In this document: in pieces, positions 24,068 through 34,279 of the stretch
Numbering within the stretch: the stretch's first letter is position 1
Layout of the letters: every line of letters starts with the position of its first letter
Source of the DNA: Jackrogersella multiformis
Taxonomy: Eukaryota > Ascomycota > Sordariomycetes > Xylariales > Hypoxylaceae
Length of the DNA stretch: 64,000 nt
Assembly (NCBI GenBank): GCA_902806575.1
Contig: CADCXD010000018.1
Span: 1,984,001-2,048,000 of the forward strand
Reading direction: 5' to 3'
Notes under the pieces: generated by a model
Told to the model about the DNA's origin: nothing
Databases searched by the model: none
The model's input: the letters and a program-made list of their open reading frames with translations, nothing else
Position numbers and translations under genes: made by a program

Positions 24068-26602
24068 TTACTGCGACTCCATCCCATCTTCTACTGTCGA
24101 CTTCATCTGTATCTTACTAGCAACTTTCCCCTCTCCATCCATCGGTTCTGGCTGAAACGATCTAGTTCTCCCCTTCAGCTCCGATTCAATTGAGGTGCTA
24201 GGGCCCAAGAGCCTTTCTGAAGAACTTTCATCGATTATTTCAAACATCATGTCACCGGTCTTAGTCCACTCTGGGTTTTCGTGAAGCTCATCGAAGTCGA
24301 ATTTTATCGCTTTCATGTTCTTCCCCTTCTTTTGCGGCCTAAGCACATATGAATTGAAGTTATCCGGCCCTTCTAGCGACTTCCCTTGGTCCGCATCAAG
24401 CTGATAGCTCATCTCCTGTCTCTCTGTGGGATTGTTGGTATTTTCAAAAGAAATGGTCACCTTCTTGCCGTCGAGCATGTGCGGCTTTACAGCAATCTGA
24501 AACCCTTCATCAGAGTCTTCATCAAATGATTCTGTGTCATCGTGCTGTTGGACCTCCGGCCTTTTCCCCTTTCCATCACGGATTCCCTGCCTGATGCTGA
24601 TCCCGTCTTGACCCTCCCCCCATTTAGGTAATTGCGGAGGTAAATTCCTATGCAGAGGCGGATATACCGACGGACCCATAGACATAGGTATAGGCGGATA
24701 TACCGGCGGATGTACAGGATGAGGCGGAGGATGAGCGAGCCAGCCATCGGCTTGATAAAGTCGCCGTTTCACATCTGGCATTTTTTCGTCAATACGTCGA
24801 CGAAGTAACTCGTACATTTTCTTGTAGTTTTGATCAGCCTCATGCAAAACTCGTAGCGCCGGCGGTCCTGGATCATTTAGGGAATATTGGAGCATTCTAA
24901 GAGTCCAAGAGATAATAGGATCGGCCATCGACAGACGGTCAGAAAAGCTTGGGGTAGAAAAGAGTACGGATATTTCCGTTCTTAGTATATTCCTTGAATC
25001 ATCGCAGTCAGACACGAGATATCTTGAGGCCAGTGTCTTACAATAGTCCTAAGTATCCCCTTGGATTAGCTTCTGTCGATTTCCGAGCTCTGCAAACTCC
25101 TCCGTCGGCTTTGCAGATACCCTAATAAGTCCCATCAAGGCCATGGCCTCGGTCCTATAGTCACCGATGGCTCTCAAAGTTTTCATCGCCACTCGCAAGG
25201 ATTTCTCAAATTCTGGTGCTACCTGTTTCGTGTTCCAACCCGGATTCTCGGCTTTTTGGGGGGCGTATAGACGTAGCCACTCAGATGTCTCGTGGAAGAT
25301 GACCCCCGGTGAGGATCGAAGATACTCATCGTAAGACATTATATCCTTAGAGCCAGTCCCATTGGCAAATATGGACTTCACTAACATCCACATCGTGAAA
25401 TGTCGACTTTGCATATTATCAGGGTCATGTTCCATGATGGAGGATGCAAGCGGCGCGGACTGCTCCAGGATTTCTTCGACAAAATTGCCATGATCCTCGC
25501 TTCGCGATACTAACAGAGCTAGTGCCATAGACATGAGAATGCCAAGAAGGGCGAGAATTGTTGACGTATCGTATCTACTAGGCACACTTGACCAATCTTT
25601 GATGAGGCTTTGAATGGGCGTATAGAAGTCAGAATCGACACTCCAACCGGCAGCGATATCCGCCGATCTAGATACGCAAATGTCATGGAGGTCCCAAATT
25701 CGTCCGTTCCTAAGAAGGTTGTCATATAATCCCATATGAAATCCTGGAGAGAATAATTCCTCAAGGCGCTGACGAATCCGTTTGCCCAGGATACAGCTCA
25801 TGCGATAAAGTAGAGCAAGCATTTTGATCTAGCTCTTCAGTAAGATACGCTACCAGGGAATCACAGATAGACTAACCTCAGTTGAACTTATGACCCTCTC
25901 CTTATGGACTCTCGTGGGTTTTATCGTGACATCAAGTCTGTTTAGAGCTTCATGCGCAATGCGATTCATGTCGTCCCGTGGAAGGCTGCGTTTGTGGTAA
26001 GCGCCAAAAGCCTTAATTAGTTCCCAATATGACGCAAGTAATTTTCCATCATCACTATCCCTATCATTGTCCTTCATGCGATGCATAGCCTTGCCCTCGA
26101 GCTGTGATAGAGCATTGTAGTCGCCTTGTTCGAGCAACATCTCTGCATATTCCAAAAGGATATGAGGTTTGTCCAGGTGGTCCTGCAGGTTCTCTACAAA
26201 AAGTTGCCTTGCAGAAACGAAGTTCCCTAGCCTTTGCAGACGGCTAATTTCCTCGAGACTCTCGTCAGGATCTTCTCGTAGGGACATTTTTAAATGAACC
26301 GTAATGTCGGCAGAAGTACTCGGGTCCCAGATGCCATCAACTTGTTGTCTCAAAAGAGCCTCATATATTTTTCTAGTATGAGAGGCTTCATGTTTCAGGG
26401 AATATACCCTACGGCCGTATTTTTTACGCTGTTCAGGACGTGGACGATGCATATTCTCATGTAGCTAAACCTGCATCCTCTTTTCTTTAACCCGATCTTT
26501 GTCAAGTCTATCCACCACATCTGACCAATCTTCATTCGCACCATGAATGTTGGCCCCCGTAGCAGTCGTCTTTGAACCTTTATCTCTATATATACTGGCC
26601 AT
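24068..26602 (-). CDS. Unrecognised 790-aa protein, helical repeat-like
   Basis: Exons 26602-26471, 26428-25877, 25828-25121 and 25048-24068 join in phase (introns 42, 48 and 72 nt). The third intron is a multiple of three, and its acceptor (CTTAG) is an in-frame TAG. Ignoring it would make the gene look broken into two ORFs. The middle of the protein (about residues 45-390) is rich in amphipathic helices with TPR-like texture (LGNFVSARQLFVENLQ, LLEYAEMLLEQGDYNALSQLE). A Pro-rich stretch with repeated VYPP follows near residue 575, then an acidic C-terminal half. No catalytic motif, signal or membrane segment is seen. It is divergent from the gene at 27058, with about 455 bases between the starts. 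ATG 26602 was preferred over an upstream in-frame ATG because of its ACCATGG context. Confidence 0.6.
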
Positions 26603-27057
26603 GGTGCTGGAGGGTAATGTGCAGTGTAGAGTTTTTGTAGTCCACCACAAAGGGACTACGAAATGTATGGATTCTGAGGACAAGAGGAAGGTTTAGATAT
26701 CCCGAATTCGTGCGGCTGGCCGGAGGCATCATATATACATGCCTGATGTACAGTGGGCTTTGAGGCGCCACACTGAAGAGGCCACCACCCTACCTACACC
26801 CGTGACCGAGATTGTGCATATTACGAACTGCAGTAATTGGTTAATTAGACGAGTCTAAATCGTTTCCAATTTAATCCCTCCAAGTACAATATCTCAGGAA
26901 GATGAGCGCTCAGCCTATTACATACCTAGGTAGGTAATCAAGCACTCAGCGCAAATAATCCTAGTCTATCTAACATTTTGATTCTACGAACTACCTACAC
27001 TAGGCACCTAGGTAGATATTTTTATCCAAACAAATCATCGTGTCACCACTTACGACC
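26603..27057. promoter_or_regulatory. Shared divergent promoter region
   Basis: 455 bases lie between the starts of two divergent unrecognised genes. CCTAGGTAGGTA occurs at 26920-26940 and 27000-27015, close to the plus-strand start. A common promoter is inferred from spacing only. Confidence 0.4.
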
Positions 27058-28068
27058 ATGGACCACCCGTTTTACAGCGGTGCCGCCTTACCCGGGAAAG
27101 AGCGTCAATATTTTGGTCGGAGATATAGGAAATACGACTTCGAGCGATTTGAACCCCTAAGAACCTCCAGCCATTTTCTTGGCTCAGGAAGAATTGGGGA
27201 AATCGACGTCGCCTGCAAGTTTCTATTCAGAGAATCGCGATGGGGCCTTCTAAACGAGAATCCAGGAGGTATCGTCTACTTAGAATTAACATTTTCTGAT
27301 CCCCCAGGCTGCCACCTCAAAGGGGCAACCGTCGTGCTCACCTTGGATGAAGAAGACAAAGATCTTCAGCGTCATTATGGTGATAGAAACAAATCAACGG
27401 ATTCTAAGCTCCCTGTCCATGTCACAGTACACGGGCCACAAAGCTTGCATGGTGAAATAAACGAGGTATTCAAGACCAGGTATATATCCTTGACCCCATC
27501 GATCGATGCTTTCAACACTGTAGGTGTCGGTGGCATGGGATATAACTCAGAGACGAGACAGGTCCTGCACCAAAGCCAGTGGAGGTTCTCAAGTCTAACT
27601 ATGCCTAACACACACGGGAACCCAACAACTCTAAAATGGCATCTTGTCGAAAGCGAGCTCCAGCCACAGCCAGATCACGACAAGAGGTTTTATGCAGCAT
27701 TTGCATTCGAGCATAGCGGTCAGCCGTTCCTTATGCGAGTCGAAGTCAGTGGCTACGCCGAAGGAATAGGTTCGCATATACGACACAAGGTCAGGCAGAA
27801 ATTTAAAAAGTTCAAGTTTCCTATCGAACGTCAAACCGCAACAACGCTTGTGAACTTTGGCGGTATGAATAATCCTCATAAGGATCATCTTGATGAAATT
27901 GCTGGGGAATTGCCTAACGAAATGGTTGGAAGGAATATGAGGCTCATCGCCCAGGCTCCAAGGAGACCACCAAATCCCGGGACACAGTTCGAGATCATAG
28001 AAAACGACGAGACGCCAATTATTGAGGAAGGCTCACATGGTCTACTTCATCCGCCTCAAGCCATATAG
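27058..28068 (+). CDS. Fungal-specific unknown protein, possibly truncated
   Basis: Single reading frame of 336 residues from ATG 27058 (context ACCATGG). It reads like a beta-rich globular domain: SGRIGEIDVACKFLFRES, then ENPGGIVYLELTFSDPPGC, KGATVVLTLDEEDKDL, and a VGVGGMGYNS turn before QWRFSSL. I know this as the style of an uncharacterised fungal family but cannot name it. The frame ends in TAG at 28066-28068. The very next codon continues in the same frame for 133 more codons (28069-28470), ending in a hydrophobic segment (WSRLVILWFLAAWIRV). No good intron donor was found that would remove the TAG. The protein may therefore be a truncated allele, a readthrough product or naturally soluble. 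Confidence 0.6.
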   Translation: MDHPFYSGAALPGKERQYFGRRYRKYDFERFEPLRTSSHFLGSGRIGEIDVACKFLFRESRWGLLNENPGGIVYLELTFSDPPGCHLKGATVVLTLDEEDKDLQRHYGDRNKSTDSKLPVHVTVHGPQSLHGEINEVFKTRYISLTPSIDAFNTVGVGGMGYNSETRQVLHQSQWRFSSLTMPNTHGNPTTLKWHLVESELQPQPDHDKRFYAAFAFEHSGQPFLMRVEVSGYAEGIGSHIRHKVRQKFKKFKFPIERQTATTLVNFGGMNNPHKDHLDEIAGELPNEMVGRNMRLIAQAPRRPPNPGTQFEIIENDETPIIEEGSHGLLHPPQAI

Positions 28069-28470
28069 GAAGCACAGTCCACGCTCATAGAAGAGCTTCG
28101 AAGGGAAATATTGGCATTGTTGTCTTCAGGATGCCCTTCAATAAGGGAACATGGTGTAGTACATATGGCGGAGATGCTTTCACCAGTCAATCAACAACCT
28201 GAAAATCCCAATGGAGTACATTCAGCTCCCGGTAGCCGCGATGAAAATTCAACTGCCTTAACCAACGTTGTGGATCAAGAAGCAGGCGAAGTATCTCCTG
28301 AAGTAGGTCTTCTCGGTCCCCATGCGTACCACGAAGAAATGAAGAAGCTGCTCAGAGATATAGCCCTACCGACATGGTCTCGGTTGGTAATTTTATGGTT
28401 TCTTGCCGCGTGGATACGAGTATCAGTACCTTCAAATAACAATACCCTCCCGCGTGGAAGAAAGAATTAA
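28069..28470 (+). pseudogene. In-frame C-terminal extension after TAG
   Basis: The frame of the preceding gene stays open for 133 codons after TAG 28066. It has a helical start (STLIEELRREILALL), an acidic linker and a hydrophobic helix near the end (about 28366-28425), then a basic RGRKN tail. It has no good ATG of its own near its beginning, so it looks like the detached tail of the upstream gene. Confidence 0.4.
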
Positions 28471-28786
28471 GAAGGCTTACAGTAAGACAGTAAATAGTAA
28501 GGGTATGTTTTGAGGGAGACGAAGACTTACTATAGCTATATGGGAAAGGGGTGGAATAGGGGAAGGACTAGGTTAGAGACCATGATTTATGTATCCCCCA
28601 TTGTGTAATTTTATGAAAATTAATAAATTTCTACCTCTACACAAGTAAGCACGCATTGAGATACCTACCGGCAGGTGCCTATGTGGCCTAAAATCAAACG
28701 ACTACTTTAACATCGGGGAAGGTTCGATGGCCCTACATTGATGACACCTTTCTATACCTTCCTAGAAAATGAATTCATTATAATAT
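28471..28786. other. Intergenic before tRNA
   Basis: AT-rich, nothing recognisable apart from a possible polyadenylation region around 28590-28630. Confidence 0.5.
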
Positions 28787-28898
28787 GGCTCAATGGTCTA
28801 GTTGGTAATGATCCTCATGTCGGGCTTTCGTTAGTTCCGTCTCAATGACTGTACTGGGATATCGTGAGAGGTCCTGGGTTCGAATCCCAGTTGAGCCC
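28787..28898 (+). tRNA. tRNA-Pro(CGG) with 38-nt intron
   Basis: Acceptor stem GGCTCAA/TTGAGCC with discriminator C. The D-arm is GTC/GAT and the T-arm CTGGG-TTCGAAT-CCCAG. The anticodon stem CTCAT/GTGAG closes a loop whose anticodon is CGG at 28821-28823. An intron at 28825-28862 follows position 37, the standard place. The B-box GGTTCGAATCC is present, and a T-run (28903-28909) ends transcription. It would read CCG proline codons. Confidence 0.9.
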
Positions 28899-29306
28899 TT
28901 ATTTTTTTAATAACTTATTATCGATGGATAAGATCCCTTCCTGAGTTTCATACATCTTTATCGTTGCTATAAGTATTTTGCTCCTGAGGGTAAGTGAATA
29001 TAATGCATACAACTAATAAAATGAGGTTGGTTTGTTTGTAAGCTGAATAACTAAGTTGAAGCCTTTGACGCCTTATCGGGAAATTAATGTTAATTGTAAA
29101 TTTGGTTCTACAACCAACTGATTTGACGAGACTCTTCCAGTTCCACTTTAGAGACTACTACTATGTCTACCAAACTTAGGTACCTAGGTAAGTAAGTAAG
29201 GAAGGTATCGCATAAAATTCACCCTTCCATCCACGTTATCAAGTAGAGTCTTGGCAACCCCTATATACTCCTCGAGGCCTCTCATACGCCATAGAGATAT
29301 TATACA
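28899..29306. other. Intergenic
   Basis: tRNA terminator T-run at the start. CCTAGGTAAGTAAG occurs at about 29178-29195. Otherwise nothing seen; it includes the 3' side of the methyltransferase gene. Confidence 0.5.
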
Positions 29307-30254
29307 CTATACCCTTTTCGTAGCAAAAATCATGACAACTGGTGTTCTAATTTTGACTTGTTTCCCTTCTAAAGCAAGCTCCAGCTCATCCCAGGCCTCT
29401 TGTATCTCGACCTCTGGGACAAATGGTATCCAGGTAGCAACAAACGCTTTGAACCAGTCGATACTTTTCATGGCACACCAGTCTTCATCATCTTCTACCC
29501 AGATTCTCTCTTCCCCTTCCTTAACTTTTGTCTCGGCCCTCAAATCGTTCATTGCGAAGGCATTAATATTCCCCTGAGCGTTAATGTACACTCTCTTGAC
29601 CGTCTTCCACTCCTCCTCGGGAAATTCCAAGCTTTCGAACCCCGTGTTAAATGTCATATAAGCACGGGCGAACAGTTCATCGCCGGATCTCTTCGAATGC
29701 GCACCCCAGATCGCATTCCAAGCGCTTCGAACCCGCTCGCTCCCATCAATCAGTGGGCGGGCATAGTATGTGATAGCGAGTGTCCCACCAGCTCTAAGCT
29801 CTCTACCAAATTCCTTGATCGCAGCGTCAGGAGTCATCCAATGAACACATTCACAAGCGGTGATCAGGTCGACCGTTCCAGACTCTACGGAGCTGCTCTC
29901 CCCAGGTTCCTGTAGAAAGCTGAACTTGGATTCTGGGAACGATGCTTCTTCGACCAGGAGCTTTCGAGCGAGCGTGACGTAGCCGTCATTAGGATCCGAG
30001 ACGATGACTCTATCGAAGCGAGTGGCAAGGGTTGAGGAGACAATCCCACAGCCAGCGCCGACATCATGGGCCACGGACCAACCCACCCCCGGCTTTTGAG
30101 CGTGGTAGTTGTAGATGCGCTCGAAGAATGATGTTGAATATATAGGACGATGGGCAAGATAATTTGACCAGTTAACGCCCTGCTTAGGAGAGAAGCCTAG
30201 CTCCTTAATGATTGGTACGTTATTCTCAGGCTTTAACGCAAGAGCACCCGCCAT
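29307..30254 (-). CDS. SAM-dependent class I methyltransferase
   Basis: Intron-less gene for 315 residues. Motif I is HDVGAGCGIVSSTLA (about 63-77), the SAM-binding loop, with an acidic residue ending the next strand (VIVSDPN). Motif post-II is DLITACECVHWM and motif III is LRAGGTLAITYYA. This order is typical of the UbiE/crg1-like family, which includes yeast trans-aconitate methyltransferase Tmt1. The true substrate cannot be told. No signal peptide or membrane segment is seen, so it is probably cytosolic. It lies between two tRNA-Pro genes and does not belong to a recognisable cluster. Confidence 0.85.
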   Translation of the reverse strand: MAGALALKPENNVPIIKELGFSPKQGVNWSNYLAHRPIYSTSFFERIYNYHAQKPGVGWSVAHDVGAGCGIVSSTLATRFDRVIVSDPNDGYVTLARKLLVEEASFPESKFSFLQEPGESSSVESGTVDLITACECVHWMTPDAAIKEFGRELRAGGTLAITYYARPLIDGSERVRSAWNAIWGAHSKRSGDELFARAYMTFNTGFESLEFPEEEWKTVKRVYINAQGNINAFAMNDLRAETKVKEGEERIWVEDDEDWCAMKSIDWFKAFVATWIPFVPEVEIQEAWDELELALEGKQVKIRTPVVMIFATKRV

Positions 30255-31451
30255 AGCGAAGTAGTCGTAAGTTTGAGAAGCGTTACGAACACCGATTTGA
30301 ATGTTTTTGTTTCGAGCTGTTAATCCAATATGTATAGGTAGATTGATTGTTGCTAAATCTCACAGGTAATAGAATATATTCGATCCTATCTTCTTGCGCA
30401 CCATCTAGGATTTCTTCATAAATATTAATATAGGGGGCGGGGAAGCCAGTATGAGTAATGATCACGTATCATATTAAATCTTCGGCATATGTCGATATCT
30501 TTGACAGCTAAAGTCCCCTCCACCTCCTCCTGCGACCTTCTGGATTCGGGTGTCTTGTCACCAAAACGATAAGGGGTTCCGCCACATACAACACCTAGTT
30601 GAATAAGTACCTTTAACTGCCCAAAGGATACTAGAATATACGATATATGACGATAGTTATATCAAGAAAGAAGAGGTTCAGATAATTGTAAAATTCAGAA
30701 GCCGCAGTTCCTTGACCTAGTATAAGCAACTTTGACTTCACTTAGGGTTAGAAATCTGGATAGAAAAGCATTTATTATTCCTAAATTGTAGTATGAATTC
30801 ATCGACCTAAACCTGAAAGGGTTTTTTTTGTATTGATTTAAAGCTGACGCCAGCTGTAAGAAGGCAATTGTTTGAGATGGGCGCCATCCCCGAAAAGTCA
30901 ATATTGCCATAAATCAGAAGATTTACAGGTTTGTTTTCTCGCATTTGAGAAGAATCCCGTCGTCCGTAGCTTAACGTTGGCTTACTTCGACGGACTCGTG
31001 ATCAGCTGAATACTGGGAGGATTCCATCTGGACAGTGATCTCTTCATGCATGCAGGAGCTCACCTGATATGAGCCCACGACCTTTTCATCGTGATATCAT
31101 ATGATCTATCCGAACAACCAACACTTTTTGCTTCTTGCGCCGTCAACTTTCACAATGGTAAAAGGGGGAGTGGACAATAAGAAGTTAGGTACCTGGGTAC
31201 CTCCTAGGTGGTGTACGAATCTTGGCAACCTTGGAAGTTTTGAGTTTTGAGCCCCGCATGGACCACTATACTTGGTACCTACCTAGGTACTTACGTTAGG
31301 TAAAAAGTAGCAAGGTCTGCAAAGAAGGCACGATTCAGCATTCACAGGAAATGTCACAATGCCTGCAAAGCCTCCAAATAAGTCCAAAGCAATAGATAAT
31401 AGTTTTACGACTGTAGAAATATTATAAAATCACAAAAAATGCCAAAAATTG
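30255..31451. other. Intergenic, AT-rich
   Basis: No supported gene. CCTAGG/TACC words occur at 31190-31210 and 31275-31300. The right edge holds the T-run terminator of the minus-strand tRNA. Confidence 0.5.
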
Positions 31452-31553
31452 GGGCTCAACCGGGATTTGAACCCGGGACCACTCATAATATCTCAGTCAT
31501 AGAGACGGACAATGCAGCCCGAAACGAGTATCTTACCACTAGACCATTGAGCC
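31452..31553 (-). tRNA. tRNA-Pro(CGG) with 30-nt intron
   Basis: On the minus strand, the GGCTCAA/TTGAGCC acceptor stem is identical to that of the copy at 28787. The anticodon stem is CTCGT/ATGAG and the anticodon CGG is at 31521-31519. The intron is 31517-31488 and the T-arm is CCGGG-TTCAAAT-CCCGG. A T-run follows at about 31447-31443. The body and intron differ from the other copy. Confidence 0.88.
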
Positions 31554-32281
31554 GCATAAGATACCCTTATCGAGTATCTCGGCGGAAGGGCAATCGCACC
31601 TTCTGGCTTGATGTGGCTTTCTGTTATTGTACACTATGAGTGTCATACCTTCCTTGTGTTTGTATATCCGACGCACTGACCTTGACCTTTCCCGTTGTAG
31701 ATTAGCATGGTACCAGGTACTACACTAGACTGGGCTACCGTAGTATGTACTTAGGTACCTATTTCGCGATTCTTCCAAGGTTCCGGGATGGACACCTACT
31801 GCTAGGTACTTAGGTACATGGTAAACTACATGTATTTCTCCAATCTCCTAGGTTAGATTGGGTGTAGCTACTCTCTAAACGCGACTTCATCCAACCTTGG
31901 AAGTTAATAAGGTTACAATCTACTACCTAGGTACCTGTTTCCAGCCAGCTTATCGTCTATTGCCTTGCTTTTAAACTCTTCTCTTCCACTTCTATACTAA
32001 ATCCGTACACGCGTCTTTAATGATCATCGTCTTCCATCTTGCTCTTGTTATACGAAGTTATAAGTCTAGAAATATCAACTTCCCAATCCATAGCTGATGC
32101 TTGTAGGGCCTCCGGTCATAGTCATAGTTATTATTGTTTTATCTACTGCTACTACTACTACTACTACCACCACTACTACTACTATTACTATTACTACTAC
32201 AGACTACGTTTGACGCCTCAGCAGATTCAACGTTCAACGACAATGCTTTCTCAACTTACTACACCTCGCTCGACATAAGAC
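31554..32281. other. Promoter and leader of RBR ligase gene
   Basis: CCTAGG/TACC words at 31750-31765, 31803-31818 and 31925-31940. A TAC/TAT trinucleotide run at 32143-32200 ends about 80 bases before the ATG. No separate gene seen. Confidence 0.5.
32143..32200. repeat. TAC/TAT trinucleotide repeat in leader
   Basis: An imperfect run of TAC units with CAC and TAT variants, ending about 80 bases upstream of the RBR ligase start. Confidence 0.8.
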
Positions 32282-34279
32282 ATGTTCCTTTCAGGCTTTC
32301 TAGGTGCCCCGTCGGCCCGGAGGGGTTCCTTGAAATCGAACAAGTCTAGGTCGTCTAATAGTAGATATTCTCCTGAAGTCTCGCCCTCGCGATCCCAAAC
32401 CCTTGATTCCTCCTCTCCTGAATACCTCTCCGACGAGTCACAGCTTCTGCCTGCCATCCCTACCGCCCAAGATGTTCTTGACTTGAACAATAACCTCGAA
32501 ATGCTCGCCGCCCTGTTCCCCGACGTTCAGATAGAGGTCTTCAGGGAGATGCTCACGTCATTTTCCGAGGAGTCGCGGCTGTTCATCATCACGGACAAGC
32601 TGCTGAAGAATCCTGGGCTATACGTGAAGGGACGACGGCGAGCTAGCGACAGCACTAGTTCTGGCTCGAACACTCTGGTTTCTCGAACAGAAGCCTTCAG
32701 AACGGTAGAATACAAGAAGGCAGTACGAGCCCTGGCGATGCAGGAATTCAAGGGCCTGTCTAGGTCTTCTATCGACGCCGTTTTATCCGAGTCCAACTAC
32801 TCGTACCTCGACGCGCGACCGACTCTTGTAGACTTGTCTTCGAAGTCGTGGAAGTTCACCATATCTTCCTTATTCTTTCGCCGCAGACCCGTTACGTCTA
32901 CCGAGGCCGAAACGCATCCCCTTATAATATGGAGAGCCTCCGATGATGGGTCGATGATACCAACTTTGAAGGCAACTGGCAGCGCCGAATTGGATAGAGA
33001 ACTATTCGACGAGTTGATCATGCCATTAAAGCGGCACGAGCAGCTTGCTAGAGAAGCAAGCGACCGAGCCTTGGCTATCTCCATACTTACAAAAGATGCC
33101 GAAACTTACGAGGCGACGTACGAGTGTAAATGCTGCTATTCAGATGTCATTTTTGAGGAGCTCACCACGTGCGACGCCGAAGGACATATGGTCTGCTTTC
33201 ATTGCGTTCAGCATTCCATCACCGAGGCGATTTTTGGGCAGGGCTGGCAACGTAGCATTGACAAAGAAATGGGCGCTCTTCGATGTCCTGCTGTGGCATC
33301 GACGGAGTGTGATGGCTGCATATCGTTTGATCACATTCGTCGAGCCATGCGCGAGGAGAAGAACGGAGAAGAGATAGTGCGCAAGCTTGACCAGCGCTTA
33401 GCCGAGCATGGCCTCTTGTCCAGTGGCTTGTCTCTGATCCGATGTCCGTTCTGCACCTATGCCGAGGTTGATGAATTATATATGCCCTCTAATTCGCCTA
33501 GACCTAGGATCCGCGTAGGCAACCTTCCGAACATGATTTTGATCGCCGGCTGCTTAGCCTTGTCGCCATTTTATTTCCCATTGCTAACCTTCGTGCTCGC
33601 CTGCGTTGTCCTGTGCTTGAACCGGTCGTTTAGGGGTTACGTATCCTGGCACCTAAGAGCGGCACTCAGCCGGTACCAGCGTCGTCGTCGTGGGTTGAAG
33701 TTTGCCTGTCAGAATCCATCTTGCGCGCGCTCGTCTTGTATATCATGCTCGAAAGCGTGGGTGGACGTTCACGTCTGTCACGAGTCATCCCTTGTTGCTC
33801 TGCGCACACAAGTAGAGCTAGCAATGTCGATGGCGATCAAGCGTGTTTGCCCGCGGTGTAATATGTCATTTGTCAAGACGGCCGGGTGCAACAAACTAAC
33901 CTGTCCCTGTGGGTATAAGATGTGCTACGTCTGTCGTAAGGACATTGGCCCAGCAACCGAAGGCTACGCGCATTTCTGTCAACATTTCAGGCCCGAGGGT
34001 GACGGACGACGATGCAAGGAATGTAATAAATGCAACCTATGGGAGACTGAGAACACCGAAGAAATCCTTCGAAAGGCTAAAATAGAGGCTGAACGGACAT
34101 GGAGAGAATCCGAAAGGCGCGAGCTCTCCGACGCGGAGAAGGCTTACCTCGAGGACGGCGTAGGCACTTTCAGTCGATTAGGTCGAGGAAACCTGGGTTT
34201 AAAGCAGTTGCTTCCAGGCGGCAAGATCCCCAGCGTTGAAGAATTCTGCGACTTGGTTATAGAGTTTTTGTTCGTATGA
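32282..34279 (+). CDS. RBR E3 ubiquitin ligase, RNF216-like
   Basis: Intron-less, 665 residues. A CUE-like ubiquitin-binding helix bundle lies at about 66-108 (NNLEMLAALFPDVQIEVFREM). RING1 cysteines start at C282 (CKCCYSD) and run to about 346. The in-between-RING region starts at RCPFC (388-391). RING2 starts at CPRC (523-526), with GCNKLTCPCG; by analogy the catalytic cysteine is C541. The distal CYVCRKDI-x-HFCQHF and CKECNKCNLW elements closely follow RNF216/TRIAD3. Unusually, a hydrophobic stretch of about 30 residues (417-446) sits inside the in-between-RING region and could anchor the enzyme in a membrane. The N-terminus is Ser-rich. The ATG is the first in frame. Confidence 0.88.
   Translation: MFLSGFLGAPSARRGSLKSNKSRSSNSRYSPEVSPSRSQTLDSSSPEYLSDESQLLPAIPTAQDVLDLNNNLEMLAALFPDVQIEVFREMLTSFSEESRLFIITDKLLKNPGLYVKGRRRASDSTSSGSNTLVSRTEAFRTVEYKKAVRALAMQEFKGLSRSSIDAVLSESNYSYLDARPTLVDLSSKSWKFTISSLFFRRRPVTSTEAETHPLIIWRASDDGSMIPTLKATGSAELDRELFDELIMPLKRHEQLAREASDRALAISILTKDAETYEATYECKCCYSDVIFEELTTCDAEGHMVCFHCVQHSITEAIFGQGWQRSIDKEMGALRCPAVASTECDGCISFDHIRRAMREEKNGEEIVRKLDQRLAEHGLLSSGLSLIRCPFCTYAEVDELYMPSNSPRPRIRVGNLPNMILIAGCLALSPFYFPLLTFVLACVVLCLNRSFRGYVSWHLRAALSRYQRRRRGLKFACQNPSCARSSCISCSKAWVDVHVCHESSLVALRTQVELAMSMAIKRVCPRCNMSFVKTAGCNKLTCPCGYKMCYVCRKDIGPATEGYAHFCQHFRPEGDGRRCKECNKCNLWETENTEEILRKAKIEAERTWRESERRELSDAEKAYLEDGVGTFSRLGRGNLGLKQLLPGGKIPSVEEFCDLVIEFLFV

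Noticed and set aside
31439..31639. 66-codon plus-strand frame
   Set aside because: It is the antisense of the tRNA-Pro gene at 31452-31553.
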